32,312 nucleotides of DNA from CAYNLK01 sp964398055. GTDB lineage: Bacteria > Chloroflexota > Anaerolineae > 4572-78 > J111. Position 1 is the first letter of the stretch, and the number at the start of each line of letters is the position of its first letter. The stretch covers positions 1-32,312 of the forward strand of contig CAYNLK010000068.1 of NCBI GenBank assembly GCA_964398055.1. The letters are read 5' to 3'. Positions 31,984 to 32,312 of the stretch are shown in pieces. Under the pieces are notes generated by a model. The model searched no databases, was not told the DNA's origin, and was given only the letters and a program-made list of their open reading frames with translations. Made by a program: the position numbers and the translations under genes.

Positions 31984-32312
31984 GATTCCAGTTCCACGGA
32001 TTTGCTCGAAAATGAACGAAGTCCTATCATTAACAATGTTAAATATTTTAATATTATTAAAATACCATTTGCCGGCGGCTCGTTACAGTAGTTAACGTTA
32101 ACGACACCGTCCACGATAGCGTCACGGATATCCAGCTTAAGCAACCCCCATCGCTATCTTCCCCATAGTTCATTCATTCCACTCCCTCACAATATTTGAG
32201 CCAAGCCAAGGTAGGCCGGATTCGTTCAATTGGTTTCTGCTGCAAAATTCGGCAGAGGCGACTCCCTTGAAAATAGCCCTCACCCCGTCGCTGAGCGACT
32301 CCCCTCTCCCAA
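31984..32312. other. Gene-poor tail with palindromes
   Basis: No convincing gene is seen. The stretch holds a perfect AT palindrome (TATTTTAAT, 3-base gap, ATTAAAATA at 32044-32064), the palindrome GTTAACGTTAAC (32091-32102), and at the edge a CCCTCACCCC...CCCCTCTCCC motif (32278-32310) of a kind often dispersed in genomes. Any of these could be regulatory or repeat sequence. Confidence 0.5.

Overview
The window looks like part of a chromosome from a member of the Chloroflexota (Anaerolineae-like). This is inferred from gene content and style, not from a marker gene: GC-rich coding sequence, membrane-anchored proteins with long Thr-Pro stalks, a STAND-ATPase/BTAD regulator, a Pst-type transporter next to Usp proteins, and many short palindromic or heptameric repeats between genes. 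No rRNA, tRNA, CRISPR array, phage or transposase gene was seen.

Region 1 (about 190-5690, all minus strand) is a sulfur amino-acid cluster in transcription order cysK, cysE, metY, metX, metW. It covers serine O-acetylation, cysteine synthesis, homoserine acylation and direct sulfhydrylation. A structured leader with an intrinsic terminator lies just upstream of cysK. Three of the four gaps inside the cluster carry a different short repeat (two 7-bp arrays and one nested palindrome). A secreted L,D-transpeptidase (5686-6738) precedes it.

Region 2 (about 6960-18420, plus strand) is a stress and oxyanion-uptake region: a PhoR/PhoB-like two-component pair, a promoter with three 11-bp Pho-box-like repeats, a protein fusing a GspE/MshE N-terminal domain to two Usp domains, a small Os1348/NHLP-like protein, a c-di-AMP (ydaO-type) riboswitch with overlapping terminator and antiterminator, then pstS-pstC-pstA-pstB, a sulfate-binding-protein-like receptor, an Na/Pi-cotransporter-like membrane protein and a tandem Usp protein. 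The simplest reading is that phosphate-type signalling (Pho boxes) and c-di-AMP (riboswitch) both act on this region.

Region 3 (about 18460-22940) holds a large protein of unknown function with a nucleoside-phosphorylase-like C-terminus, a membrane acyltransferase, and a translationally coupled HipA-like kinase/DUF3037 pair.

Region 4 (about 23010-28430) holds three membrane-anchored stalk proteins sharing one plan: membrane segment, Thr-Pro stalk, C-terminal beta-domain. One carries an SH3b domain. One carries four cytoplasmic cyclic-nucleotide-binding-like domains. Region 5 (28654-31827) is a large ATP-dependent TPR/BTAD regulator followed by a terminator and a gene-poor tail.

The most notable items are the riboswitch-controlled pst operon with an atypical PstB Q-loop, the MshEN-Usp-Usp fusion, the four-CNB transmembrane stalk protein with its two stalk neighbours, and the leader RNA of the sulfur cluster.
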